From NCBI GenBank assembly GCA_002430925.1, contig DJDD01000115.1:1-27435 (forward strand): a DNA stretch of 27,435 nt. Direction: 5' to 3'. A model generated the notes under the pieces. It saw only the letters and a program-made list of their open reading frames with translations, made no database searches and had not been told where the DNA came from. Origin of the DNA: Flavobacteriales bacterium UBA5933. Lineage in GTDB: Bacteria > Bacteroidota > Bacteroidia > Flavobacteriales > Weeksellaceae. Every line of letters starts with the position of its first letter. The stretch's first letter is position 1. The position numbers and the translations under genes were made by a program. Positions 1 to 7,148 of this stretch are shown piece by piece.

Positions 1-627
1 TTTTCCTTTTACTGTAAGTTTTTCGTCGGGATTTTCTGTTCCAATTCCAAGTCTACCTTGTTTATCTAAAGCCATTTGAATTTTGAAATTACTAGAGAAA
101 TTTAATTTTTCCCAACCTGCAAGTACTACTTCATTTCCAACTCTTGTTAAACCGTAATTAGCAACTTTTTGATTTTTATAATCAAATGCATCATAGGTAT
201 CAAAACCAATACTATAATTAGTATCCCATCCTCTAAGAGAAATAGTTCCATCAACATCTAATTTTGTTTTAGGGTCTGTGACTCCAATCCCAACATTTCC
301 ACTTTCATTTAATGTTATTTCAGGTTTACCTTTAGTAAAAAAAGTTAATCTATCCCAACCAGATAAGGCTATAGAATTATTAACTCTTGTTAGTCCGTAG
401 TTGGCTACATTTTTAGAATTAAAATTAAAGGACTCAAATGTATCAAAACCAATACTATAATTAGTATCCCATCCTCTAGCTGAAATATCACCATCTATTT
501 CTAATTTTGTTTTAGGGTCTGTGACTCCAATCCCAACATTACCAGAAGGAGGAAAAGTATTAGATTGTCCAAATGTTAAAATTGAAGCTCCTAATGAAAG
601 AGCGATAAAAAATAGATTTTTTTTCAT
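1..627 (-). CDS. Secreted protein built of 81-residue repeats, 5' part only
   Basis: The gene starts at the ATG complementary to 625-627 and stays open for 209 codons to the window edge, so the C-terminus is missing. Residues 1-22 form a signal peptide (MKKNLFFIALSLGASILTFG, then QS). Residues 30-110 and 111-191 are two copies of an 81-residue unit, and a third, diverged copy starts at 192. Each unit opens with a motif like NVGIGVTDPKTKLDVDG, which is common in secreted and tail-fibre-like Bacteroidetes proteins. It continues with RGWDTNYSIGFDT and ANYGLTRV. At DNA level, blocks 258-297 and 501-540 are identical, as are 197-235 and 440-478, both with a 243-base period, so the duplication is recent or kept homogeneous by recombination. 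The enzymatic or binding role is unknown. A surface or cell-envelope structural protein is likely, and the 22811 gene shares the motif. Confidence 0.85.
   Translation of the reverse strand, partial: MKKNLFFIALSLGASILTFGQSNTFPPSGNVGIGVTDPKTKLEIDGDISARGWDTNYSIGFDTFESFNFNSKNVANYGLTRVNNSIALSGWDRLTFFTKGKPEITLNESGNVGIGVTDPKTKLDVDGTISLRGWDTNYSIGFDTYDAFDYKNQKVANYGLTRVGNEVVLAGWEKLNFSSNFKIQMALDKQGRLGIGTENPDEKLTVKGK
197..540 (-). repeat. Direct repeat, 243-base period, within the coding region
   Basis: Two stretches recur exactly 243 bases apart: 258-297 matches 501-540 (40 bases) and 197-235 matches 440-478 (39 bases). Because 243 is 81 codons the frame is kept. Sequence between these blocks has diverged, mainly at the protein surface-like positions between the GWDTNYS and ANYGLTRV segments. 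Confidence 0.9.
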
Positions 628-643
628 AGAAAGATATTTTTAA

Positions 644-652
644 GCGAAATTA
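644..652 (-). promoter_or_regulatory. Weak -7 promoter box for the repeat-protein gene
   Basis: Read on the minus strand, TAATTTCGC lies 17 bases before the ATG. It is close to the Bacteroidetes -7 consensus TAnnTTTG with one mismatch. The same nonamer occurs upstream of the TonB receptor gene that starts at 26956. No clear -33 TTTG is visible; an inverted repeat ends about 21 bases upstream instead. Confidence 0.35.
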
Positions 653-673
653 AATAACTATTATAGTTTATAA

Positions 674-689
674 TTACGGAAAACCGTAA
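674..689. promoter_or_regulatory. Inverted repeat TTACGG-AAAA-CCGTAA, candidate operator
   Basis: This is a perfect 6-base inverted repeat with an AAAA centre, in the 220-base divergent region between the repeat-protein gene (-) and the MarC-type gene (+). Its centre is about 40 bases upstream of the start point implied by the weak -7 box at 644-652, the usual position for a dimeric activator next to the polymerase. It stands out because C and G are rare in this intergenic region. The binding protein is unknown; a helix-turn-helix dimer such as a LuxR/NarL-type regulator is a guess. Confidence 0.45.
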
Positions 690-847
690 ATAGATTGAAA
701 ATTTTTGTTTTTATATAAATTTAAAATAATAGCTATATAGATAAATTAATTTAATTAATTAAGATCGTATAATTTTTCTCTAACTCTTTCCTTATAAAAT
801 AGAATAAATACTTATCTTGTATTCACAATTGTTAATAACACTACATA

Positions 848-1456
848 ATGAATACGATTACAAAACTTATCAATCAATTTTCAATCAAAGAAATAGGTGC
901 AACATTCGCTGTATTATTTGCCGTAATAGATATACTAGGTAGCATACCTATTATAGTAACTATTCGTAGTAAAGTGGGGCACATACAGTCAGAAAAAGCA
1001 ACAATTGTGGCTGCTGCATTATTAATATCATTTTTGTTTTTCGGAACAAAATTATTAGGAGTAGTTGGAGTAGATGTACAATCTTTTGCTGTTGCAGGAG
1101 CTTTTGTAATTTTTATAATTGCTGTAGAAATGATATTAGGAATAGAAATACAAAAAGGAGTAGAACCCAATTCTGCTTCTATTGTTCCCATAGCATTTCC
1201 ACTTATTGCAGGTGCAGGATCATTAACAACAGTTTTGTCACTTCGTTCTCAATTCGAAGATATTAACATAGTTATAGCAATTATATTAAATATGTTAATC
1301 GTATATTTGGTGCTGAAATTTGCAGGTAATTTAGAAAAATGGATGGGACCAGGAGTTTTATCAGTTCTAAAAAAAGTTTTTGGTGTAATTTTGTTATCAA
1401 TAGCAATCAAATTATTTACATCAAACCTCGGTGCATTATTTCATGCAACAGTGTAG
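848..1456 (+). CDS. MarC-family integral membrane protein (UPF0056)
   Basis: 202 residues, the usual length for the MarC/UPF0056 family. Six hydrophobic segments can be seen, roughly at residues 18-38, 49-70, 78-98, 112-132, 139-158 and 172-192. Family-type sequence includes the first-helix FAVIDILGSIPIIV, the second-helix ALLISFLFFG, and PIAFPLIAGAGSLTTVL with its conserved proline and glycines. The family lies in the inner membrane; its transported substrate is not established, and the original link to multiple antibiotic resistance was withdrawn, so no substrate is assigned. The start ATG is at 848 with no obvious Shine-Dalgarno sequence. A small membrane-protein gene follows after 22 bases and is probably co-transcribed. 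Confidence 0.9.
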   Translation: MNTITKLINQFSIKEIGATFAVLFAVIDILGSIPIIVTIRSKVGHIQSEKATIVAAALLISFLFFGTKLLGVVGVDVQSFAVAGAFVIFIIAVEMILGIEIQKGVEPNSASIVPIAFPLIAGAGSLTTVLSLRSQFEDINIVIAIILNMLIVYLVLKFAGNLEKWMGPGVLSVLKKVFGVILLSIAIKLFTSNLGALFHATV

Positions 1457-1478
1457 TAGAAAAACAAATTATTAAAAA

Positions 1479-1679
1479 ATGAAAACATATATTTATATTG
1501 CAACAATCGTTTTGTTGGTAGGATTAGGTTATAACCTATATGTGATGGATTACAGAGCAGGTGTTTTTGCAGAGAATAACATGCATAGTTTAATTGGAGT
1601 ATGTGCAGCTATATGTGGGCTAATTTTAGCATCTGTTTATTTTAGTTTCTTTAGATTACAAGCAAACTTAAAAAAATAA
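1479..1679 (+). CDS. Small two-helix membrane protein, function unknown
   Basis: 66 residues with two hydrophobic helices (about 4-22 and 39-58), a short loop rich in small and polar residues (MDYRAGVFAENNMHS) and a basic C-terminus (ANLKK). The hairpin topology suggests an inner-membrane protein with both ends in the cytoplasm. It begins 22 bases after the MarC-type gene and ends just ahead of a bidirectional terminator, so it is the last gene of that unit. I do not recognise a named family. Confidence 0.7.
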   Translation: MKTYIYIATIVLLVGLGYNLYVMDYRAGVFAENNMHSLIGVCAAICGLILASVYFSFFRLQANLKK

Positions 1680-1681
1680 AT

Positions 1682-1716
1682 AAAAAAGGGAAGATTATTT
1701 TAATCTTCCTTTTTTT
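1682..1716. terminator. Bidirectional intrinsic terminator between convergent genes
   Basis: A nine-base perfect stem, GGAAGATTA (1689-1697) with TAATCTTCC (1701-1709), has loop TTT and is flanked by A6 on the left and a T run on the right, so it can work on both strands. It overlaps the stop codon of rnpA (1700-1702). Confidence 0.85.
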
Positions 1717-2077
1717 GTATCTCATCGTTTAGTTTTTGTAACAAAAGTTTTATTGATTTTTCAATCACCTCAAACGGTTGAGGTTTAGATGAGGTATAAA
1801 TCATTACCAAATCAATAGAGAAATTCATGGGTTCCATTAATAGTTTATTCAATCGGTAAGCTTCCTTTGCTCTTCTTTTCAATAAATTTCTATCAACAGC
1901 GTGTTTAAATTTTTTCTTAGAAACACTAACACCAACACGAATACCATAATCTTCTTTTGGTTTTACCTTGTATACAAATCGTATGGGATGAGAAACCATT
2001 GTTTTACTATCAGAAAATAGCTCATCAAAAGCTTTTCTACTTTTCAGTTTCTCTTTCTTACCAAAAGTCAATTTCAT
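1700..2077 (-). CDS. rnpA: Ribonuclease P protein component
   Basis: 125 residues, typical of RnpA. This is the protein subunit that binds the RNase P RNA and helps remove 5' leaders from precursor tRNAs in the cytoplasm. The N-terminus has the family pattern LKSRKAFDELF, followed by RFVYKV and RVGVSVSKKKFKHAVDRN. The conserved RNR-type basic helix is AVDRNLLKRRAKEAYR (residues 60-75). In many bacteria rpmH lies directly upstream of rnpA. Here the upstream neighbour is a divergent bacilliredoxin gene instead, so rnpA appears to be transcribed alone from a TACTTTTG box at 2108-2115. Its 3' end shares a terminator with the MarC unit. Confidence 0.95.
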   Translation of the reverse strand: MKLTFGKKEKLKSRKAFDELFSDSKTMVSHPIRFVYKVKPKEDYGIRVGVSVSKKKFKHAVDRNLLKRRAKEAYRLNKLLMEPMNFSIDLVMIYTSSKPQPFEVIEKSIKLLLQKLNDEIQKKED

Positions 2078-2107
2078 ATTCCTAAATTCTAACTAAATTT
2101 GTAAGTA

Positions 2108-2115
2108 CAAAAGTA
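2108..2115 (-). promoter_or_regulatory. Bacteroidetes -7 promoter box of rnpA
   Basis: TACTTTTG read on the minus strand matches TAnnTTTG exactly and lies 30 bases ahead of the rnpA ATG. No -33 TTTG is evident at the usual distance. Confidence 0.55.
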
Positions 2116-2141
2116 AGTAAACTAATAAATTTAGAATTACG

Positions 2142-2149
2142 TAACTTTG
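2142..2149 (+). promoter_or_regulatory. Bacteroidetes -7 promoter box of the bacilliredoxin gene
   Basis: TAACTTTG matches TAnnTTTG exactly, 35 bases ahead of the ATG at 2185. Together with the rnpA box it makes a compact divergent promoter region of 107 bases. Confidence 0.6.
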
Positions 2150-2184
2150 AAAAATAATTAATTATAATAAAAAAACTGAATAAT

Positions 2185-2595
2185 ATGTATCCAGCAGATT
2201 TAGTATTGCCAATGAAGGCACAATTAACTTCTAATGGTTTCGAGGACTTAACAACTCCAGAACAAGTAGAAGCAGCAATAAAACAAGAAGGAACAACATT
2301 AGTTATGGTAAATAGCGTATGTGGTTGTGCAGCAGGTGCAGCAAGACCAGGAGTTGTAATGTCTTTGGATAACGAAAAAGTTCCAGCACATTTAACAACT
2401 GTTTTTGCAGGTTTTGATAAAGATGCAGTAGCAAAAGCACGTGAATTTTTTGCTCCATTCCCACCAAGTTCTCCAGCAGTAGCTTTATTTAAAGATGGAG
2501 AATTAGTACATATGTTAGAGCGTCACCATATCGAAGGACACTCTGCAGATGCAATTGCAGAAAACTTAAAAGCTGCTTACAACGAGTTTGCTTAA
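2185..2595 (+). CDS. BrxA/BrxB-family bacilliredoxin (YphP/YqiW type)
   Basis: 136 residues, full length for the BrxA/BrxB (formerly DUF1094, YphP/YqiW) family of thioredoxin-fold proteins. The active-site Cys-Gly-Cys is C46-G47-C48 in NSVCGCAAGAARP, and the following GAARPG is characteristic of the family. In Bacillus such proteins remove bacillithiol from mixed disulfides on oxidised proteins, using the first cysteine of the pair. Bacillithiol is also made by some Bacteroidetes, so the same role is plausible here, but no bacillithiol synthesis gene (bshA, bshB, bshC) is in the window. The protein is cytoplasmic, with no signal peptide. BrxA and BrxB cannot be told apart without a family tree, so no symbol is given. 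Confidence 0.92.
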   Translation: MYPADLVLPMKAQLTSNGFEDLTTPEQVEAAIKQEGTTLVMVNSVCGCAAGAARPGVVMSLDNEKVPAHLTTVFAGFDKDAVAKAREFFAPFPPSSPAVALFKDGELVHMLERHHIEGHSADAIAENLKAAYNEFA

Positions 2596-2619
2596 TTAGT
2601 TTCTTAAAAAAATAGATAG

Positions 2620-2652
2620 AAAACTGTTTCATGTAAATGAAGCAGTTTTTTT
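2620..2652 (+). terminator. Intrinsic terminator after the bacilliredoxin gene
   Basis: AAAACTGTTTCAT (2620-2632) pairs with ATGAAGCAGTTTT (2637-2649) with one G-T wobble and a GTAA loop, followed by a T run. Confidence 0.85.
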
Positions 2653-2673
2653 ATTTTAAGATTTATTTTCTTC

Positions 2674-2875
2674 GCGTTAGGGATTGCAATGAAAATCCTT
2701 TTTCCTTAGAAAAAGATTGCAATGTAAAGCCCGTGTCGAAGACAACGCCCACATAATTTTTATAATAGTAAATTTTGGGCGACCGGGCGGACTTTTCGCT
2801 CTATCTTTTGTGAATATTGGTAGAAAAAATCTACCAATATTCACAAAAGGATGCCGCTGCAATTCCTGTCGCAAC
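2674..2875 (+). repeat. Palindromic intergenic repeat element, copy A (MITE-like)
   Basis: This ~200-base block is distinctly richer in GC than the flanks. It begins with GCGTTAGGGATTGCAATG and ends with a related inverted sequence: the left arm at 2679-2702 and the right arm at 2845-2867 share GG(A)ATTGCA..G...ATCCTTTT when one is reversed. Inside are a second box (AGATTGCAATGTAAAGCCCG, then AACGCCCA) and a perfect 20-base hairpin at 2805-2849. Shorter related copies lie at 21214-21324 and 21419-21523. No transposase is encoded. This looks like a non-autonomous, structured, dispersed element of the REP/MITE kind. Short open frames overlapping it are not genes. The gap 2653-3095 holds nothing else that I recognise. 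Confidence 0.8.
2805..2849. repeat. Perfect 20-base-pair hairpin inside repeat copy A
   Basis: The arms are 2805-2824 and 2830-2849, perfectly complementary, with an AAAAA loop at 2825-2829. There is no T run after the right arm, so it is not an ordinary intrinsic terminator. The arm sequence (CTTTTGTGAATATTGGTAGA) is absent from the other two copies, so the hairpin is a copy-specific insert within a conserved frame. Confidence 0.9.
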
Positions 2876-3095
2876 TTTTTTTATAAAAAAAATAAAAAAA
2901 GCTAGAAATAAAATTCAATAAAAAATAAGATTTAAAAACTATAATTCAACAAATAGAAACAATATCCGAATTAATATCACAAGAGCAAAAAAACTTACAT
3001 TTTATAGGTTATAATCAATAAATTAAGGGTGTTTAATAACTATAAAATGACTAAATTAGCCATTCAAATTATTATTAAATAACATTTATAAACAA

Positions 3096-4091
3096 ATGAG
3101 AATAGCAGTCGTAGGCGCTACCGGAATGGTCGGCAGAGTTATGCTCCAAGTTTTGGAAGAAAGAAATTTTCCAGTCACTGAAATTATACCAGTAGCATCA
3201 GAAAGATCAGTAGGAAAAACTATTGATTACAAAGGAAAACAATACACAATTGTATCTATGCAAGATGCTGTAGAAATGCGACCAGATATCGCAATCTTTT
3301 CAGCAGGTGGAGAAACTTCCAAACAGTGGGCGCCTAAGTTTGCAGAAGTGGGAACAACAGTTGTAGATAATTCATCAGCTTGGCGAATGGATCCAGCTTG
3401 TCCTTTAGTTGTACCAGAAATTAATGCAGATATATTAACAAAAGAAGATAAAATTATTGCTAATCCAAACTGTTCTACAATACAGTTAGTAATGGTTTTA
3501 AATCCTTTGCATAAAAAATACGGTATAAAACGTGTAGTTGTTTCTACATACCAGTCTGTAACAGGAACAGGAAAAGATGCAGTTGAGCAATTGAATGGAG
3601 AAATAGAAGGGAGAGATGTAGCAAAAGTATATCCTTACCAAATATTCAAAAATGCTTTGCCACATTGTGATGTTTTCGACGAAGAAACAGGTTACACAAA
3701 AGAAGAATTAAAATTAACTCGTGAACCTCGTAAAATTATGCGAGTAGACGAAATGAACATTACAGCAACTGCAGTTCGTGTACCAGTACAAGGAGGACAT
3801 TCGGAATCTGTAAACATAGAATTCGAAAATGATTTTGATTTAGCTGAAGTTCGTAAACTTCTTTCTGAACAAGATGGTGTAACATTACAAGATAATCCAG
3901 ATACAAATACTTACCCAATGGCTTTTTATTCGGAAGGTAAAGATGATGTATTTGTAGGACGTATTCGTAGAGATTTATCTCAGCCAAATACATTAAACTG
4001 CTGGATAGTTGCAGACAACTTACGTAAAGGAGCAGCAACTAATGCGGTGCAAATTGCTGAATATTTAGTGAAAGAAAATTTAGTAGGTTAG
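3096..4091 (+). CDS. asd: Aspartate-semialdehyde dehydrogenase
   Basis: 331 residues, normal for the family. The enzyme reduces aspartyl phosphate to aspartate semialdehyde with NADPH in the cytoplasm, the branch point towards lysine/diaminopimelate, threonine and methionine. The N-terminal NADP-binding motif is GATGMVGRVM (residues 8-17). The catalytic cysteine is C126 in NPNCSTIQ. Q153 in TYQSVTGTG and the catalytic-base histidine H235 in VPVQGGHSESV are present, as is the RIRRDLS segment near the C-terminus. The gene is monocistronic here, after a long intergenic gap holding a repeat element and ahead of a strong terminator. metX, which draws on the same pathway, is at 21698 but not linked in an operon. 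Confidence 0.97.
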   Translation: MRIAVVGATGMVGRVMLQVLEERNFPVTEIIPVASERSVGKTIDYKGKQYTIVSMQDAVEMRPDIAIFSAGGETSKQWAPKFAEVGTTVVDNSSAWRMDPACPLVVPEINADILTKEDKIIANPNCSTIQLVMVLNPLHKKYGIKRVVVSTYQSVTGTGKDAVEQLNGEIEGRDVAKVYPYQIFKNALPHCDVFDEETGYTKEELKLTREPRKIMRVDEMNITATAVRVPVQGGHSESVNIEFENDFDLAEVRKLLSEQDGVTLQDNPDTNTYPMAFYSEGKDDVFVGRIRRDLSQPNTLNCWIVADNLRKGAATNAVQIAEYLVKENLVG

Positions 4092-4118
4092 ATTAATTAT
4101 AACAATTCTAAATAGTAT

Positions 4119-4154
4119 AAAAAAGCTGATACATAGGATGTATCAGCTTTTTTT
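4119..4154 (+). terminator. Intrinsic terminator of asd
   Basis: AAAAGCTGATACA (4121-4133) pairs perfectly with TGTATCAGCTTTT (4139-4151), loop TAGGA, with T7 on the right and an A run on the left. Confidence 0.9.
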
Positions 4155-4168
4155 ATTTGATTAAAGGT

Positions 4169-4176
4169 TATTTTTG
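4169..4176 (+). promoter_or_regulatory. Bacteroidetes -7 promoter box of the CotH-type gene
   Basis: TATTTTTG, followed by C, matches TAnnTTTG and lies 24 bases before the ATG at 4201. The usual -33 position falls inside the asd terminator, so transcription must start right after that stem. Confidence 0.5.
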
Positions 4177-4200
4177 CAAACAATTAATTAAACATACTAT

Positions 4201-6456
4201 ATGCGAAAACTCTACACAATTATTTTTTTAAATTTTTTAACTTTAGTTTTTAGTCAAACAATTGATCCTCCAACCTTTTCTAAATCAAGTGGTTTTTATT
4301 CAAGTGCATTTAATTTAGAATTATCACACACCGACACTGATGTAAAAATTATATACACCACTGATGGCTCAGTACCAGATATTAACAATTTAGAAGGAAG
4401 AACATATCATTATAAGAAACAATATCCACAATATCCAGAAGATTTACCTTTTGAATTTTATGAAAATACGTTAAAATCAAATTTATATTCGAGCTCAATA
4501 AAAGTCTATGATAGAACAAACGAAGAAAATCGAATATCGAATATATCCACTTCATTTGAAAAAAAGCAATATTTTCCAACAGAAAAAATGGATAAAAGTT
4601 TTGTAGTAAGAGCTAAAGCCTATAAAGATGATAACTCATTTTCTGAAACTGTAACAAATATTTATTTTATAAATAAAACATATACTTTACCAGTAGTCAG
4701 TATTAACGTAAATGATGATGATTTGTTTGGATATGAAAATGGATTATTTGTAGCGGGAAAAAAATTTGATGATTGGAGACTTTCCAATTCTTTTGATGAA
4801 GGAGGTGCTTGGACTTCTACAAATTATTGGAATTCAGGATCATCTTCAGAGGTTGCTGTAAATTTTATTTATTTGTATAATAAAAAAGAAGTTATCAACC
4901 AAACAGTAGGAGTTAGAAACCATGGAAATGGTTCTAGACATTTAAAAAATAGATCACATAGAATTTATGCAAAGTCAGATTATGGTAAAAAGAATTTAAA
5001 ATATAATTTTTTTGAAAATTATGATATTGATAAATTCAAACGACTAATTCTTAGAAATTCAGGTCAAGATACTAATAAGACATTATTCAGAGATGCATTT
5101 ATACAAAAACTGAATGAAAGCTTAAATTTTGATACACAAAATTATCAACCTGTTTTAAGTTTTGTGAATGGAGAATATTATGGAATTTATAACTTAAGAG
5201 AGCGATATGATGAAAAATATTTAGAAGAAGTTTATGGGATTAAAGAAAAAGATATTGATTATTTAGAGCAAGTATCTTCTGTAACTGCAAATATTGGAGA
5301 TTTAGATTATTATAATGAAACAATTAATTTTTTTAAAAATAATGATTTATCAGATGAGAATAATTATGATAAAGCAATAACTTATGTTGATGAGATAAAT
5401 TTTTCTGATTATCATATAGCGGAAATATTTGCTGCAAATTTTGATTGGCCTTATAATAATTATTTATTTTTTAGAAAAAAAGTTGTTTATGATCCGAATG
5501 CAAATTATGCACAAGATGGTAGATTTCGTTGGTTAATGAAAGATACTGATATGGGATTTAATGGAGATGAAAATTGGGTTTATAATTCATTTAATCATAA
5601 TACATTATCTCAGGCGATATCTTCTACTAATTATGAAGGAGCTGCATATAAAAACTATATTTTAATTGGATTATTAAAAAACACAAATTTTAAAAACTAT
5701 TTCATTAATCGTTTTGCAGATTTAATGAATTCAATATATAAGCCAGAATATGCTATAAATCTTATTAATTTAATGCAAAATAATATTCGTCAAGAAATGC
5801 CTAAAAATATTAGTCGTTGGAATATGATAAGATCAATGGATGAATGGGAATATAATGTAGAATTAATGAGAGAATTTGCAAGATTACGTCCTGATATTCA
5901 AAAATCACAATTAAACGATTATTTCAAATTAGGTGGTAATTATGAATTAAATGTTATCACTAATAATAAATCATTAGGTTTTGTTAAGGTAAATTCAATC
6001 GAAATTAATAATACTACAATTGGTATTGATGATGATTATCAAAGTTGGAAAGGTGATTATTTTATAAATAATCCAGTTACCTTAGAAGCAATAGCTTTAC
6101 CGGGTTATGTGTTTTCTCATTGGGAAGGAGATGTAGAGTCTACTGATCAAAAAATAACAATAAATCCTACAAAAGATTTTAAAGTAAAAGCAATTTTCCA
6201 ATGGACTTTAGCAACGAATGATTTAGATAAAGTAGATTTTATGGTTTACCCTAATCCTGTTTCTAATATTCTAAATATTGCATCTGCTTCAAAAACTAAA
6301 ATTGAATATAAGATATCTTCTGTTTTAGGACAAATTGTTGATCAGAATACTATTACTAATCAAAAAATAGATGTTAGTAACTTACCGAAAGGAGTATATA
6401 TAATTCAATTGACCCAAGGTAATAAACGAGTAACCAAAAAATTTATAAAAAATTAA
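4201..6456 (+). CDS. Secreted CotH-domain protein with T9SS sorting domain
   Basis: 751 residues. Residues 1-19 are a signal peptide (MRKLYTIIFLNFLTLVFSQ). Residues 21-160 resemble the chitobiase/beta-hexosaminidase C-terminal-like domain (VKIIYTTDGSVPD). The CotH-type region follows at about 230-560: VRNHGNGSRHLKNRSHRI, then FKRLILRNSGQDTN, NGEYYGIYNLRERYDEKY and WLMKDTDMGFNG, where D448 and D450 are the acidic pair expected of this kinase-like fold. A small repeat-type domain (about 640-675; GYVFSHWEGD) precedes the T9SS type A sorting domain (about 680-751; VYPNPVSNIL, LPKGVYIIQL, KKFIKN). It is exported and anchored at or released from the cell surface. CotH kinases phosphorylate spore-coat proteins in Bacillus; the substrate of bacterial secreted homologues is unknown, and related modules also appear in carbohydrate-active and adhesive proteins. 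It stands alone between two terminators. Confidence 0.88.
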   Translation: MRKLYTIIFLNFLTLVFSQTIDPPTFSKSSGFYSSAFNLELSHTDTDVKIIYTTDGSVPDINNLEGRTYHYKKQYPQYPEDLPFEFYENTLKSNLYSSSIKVYDRTNEENRISNISTSFEKKQYFPTEKMDKSFVVRAKAYKDDNSFSETVTNIYFINKTYTLPVVSINVNDDDLFGYENGLFVAGKKFDDWRLSNSFDEGGAWTSTNYWNSGSSSEVAVNFIYLYNKKEVINQTVGVRNHGNGSRHLKNRSHRIYAKSDYGKKNLKYNFFENYDIDKFKRLILRNSGQDTNKTLFRDAFIQKLNESLNFDTQNYQPVLSFVNGEYYGIYNLRERYDEKYLEEVYGIKEKDIDYLEQVSSVTANIGDLDYYNETINFFKNNDLSDENNYDKAITYVDEINFSDYHIAEIFAANFDWPYNNYLFFRKKVVYDPNANYAQDGRFRWLMKDTDMGFNGDENWVYNSFNHNTLSQAISSTNYEGAAYKNYILIGLLKNTNFKNYFINRFADLMNSIYKPEYAINLINLMQNNIRQEMPKNISRWNMIRSMDEWEYNVELMREFARLRPDIQKSQLNDYFKLGGNYELNVITNNKSLGFVKVNSIEINNTTIGIDDDYQSWKGDYFINNPVTLEAIALPGYVFSHWEGDVESTDQKITINPTKDFKVKAIFQWTLATNDLDKVDFMVYPNPVSNILNIASASKTKIEYKISSVLGQIVDQNTITNQKIDVSNLPKGVYIIQLTQGNKRVTKKFIKN

Positions 6457-6478
6457 ATTGATTCTATTTAAGATAAAA

Positions 6479-6503
6479 AAGTCGCTTTTTAAGCGACTTT
6501 TTC
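6479..6503 (+). terminator. Intrinsic terminator after the CotH-type gene
   Basis: AAGTCGCTT (6479-6487) pairs with AAGCGACTT (6491-6499), loop TTT, then T run. An A run precedes the left arm. Confidence 0.9.
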
Positions 6504-6605
6504 TTTTTATAAAGAAAAATGTTCGAACTTTAACAAATATTTGACGTAAATAAAACAACCATAAGCGTAATTTTCACATCTAATTAATGAAGCTGTAAAA
6601 AGATT

Positions 6606-7148
6606 TTGGACGAAAAACAACTCATAAAAGCATGTATTAATAATAATCCTAAAGCACAAAGATTGCTTTATGAGAAATATGATGCTCGTTTTTTTGCGGT
6701 TTGTAAGAGATATTTTACAGATATACAGCAAGCTGAAGATATTTTAGTAAAAGGTTTTATGAAAATTTTTCAGAATATTCATAAATTTTCTTCTGAAGGG
6801 AGCTTTGAAGGTTGGATGCATCGCATTATGGTAAATGAATGCTTGATGGAAGTTAGGAAAAATAAGGTCTTACATTTAAATGTTGATGAATATTCTTATT
6901 CTATTCCGTCAGAAGAATTAGCTTCTCAAAAAATAGAAGAAGATGATATCATGAAACTTCTTGATTATTTACCAGAAGGATGTCGTATTATTTTTAATCT
7001 TTATGTTATAGAAGGTTATAAACATAAAGAAATTGCTGAAAATTTAGGAATTACAGAAGGTACATCAAAGTCTCAGCTTAATTTAGCTAAGACAAAGTTG
7101 AAAGAAATGTTAAGTAAGAATAATTATCTAAAATCAAATTTATCGTGA
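6606..7148 (+). CDS. ECF-type sigma-70 family RNA polymerase sigma factor
   Basis: 180 residues, typical ECF size. Sigma region 2 covers about residues 18-85 (LLYEKYDARFFAVCKRYFTD, AEDILVKGFMKIF, FEGWMHRIMVNECL) and region 4 about 118-172 (LPEGCRIIFNLYVIEGYKHKEIAENLGITEGTSKSQLNLAKTKLKEML). It directs core polymerase to a set of promoters. The start must be the TTG at 6606: an in-frame TGA stands at 6588-6590, there is no ATG between it and the conserved region, and the first in-frame ATG (codon 49) would remove half of region 2. The gene overlaps the next by four bases (GTGA), so the two are translationally coupled. This suggests that the 7145 product is its cognate membrane partner. Confidence 0.9.
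   Translation: MDEKQLIKACINNNPKAQRLLYEKYDARFFAVCKRYFTDIQQAEDILVKGFMKIFQNIHKFSSEGSFEGWMHRIMVNECLMEVRKNKVLHLNVDEYSYSIPSEELASQKIEEDDIMKLLDYLPEGCRIIFNLYVIEGYKHKEIAENLGITEGTSKSQLNLAKTKLKEMLSKNNYLKSNLS

Noticed and set aside
197..540. Repeats as a possible CRISPR array
   Set aside because: The spacing is 243 bases, the repeats are in frame in a signal-peptide protein, and there are no short regular spacers.
2677..2905. Open frames on both strands of about 60 codons
   Set aside because: They lie inside the palindromic repeat element; the open frames arise from its GC-richer, symmetrical sequence and have no protein-like features.
3760..4038. Minus-strand frame of 92 codons inside asd
   Set aside because: It is antisense to conserved asd sequence; leucine- and tyrosine-rich translation is typical of a shadow frame.
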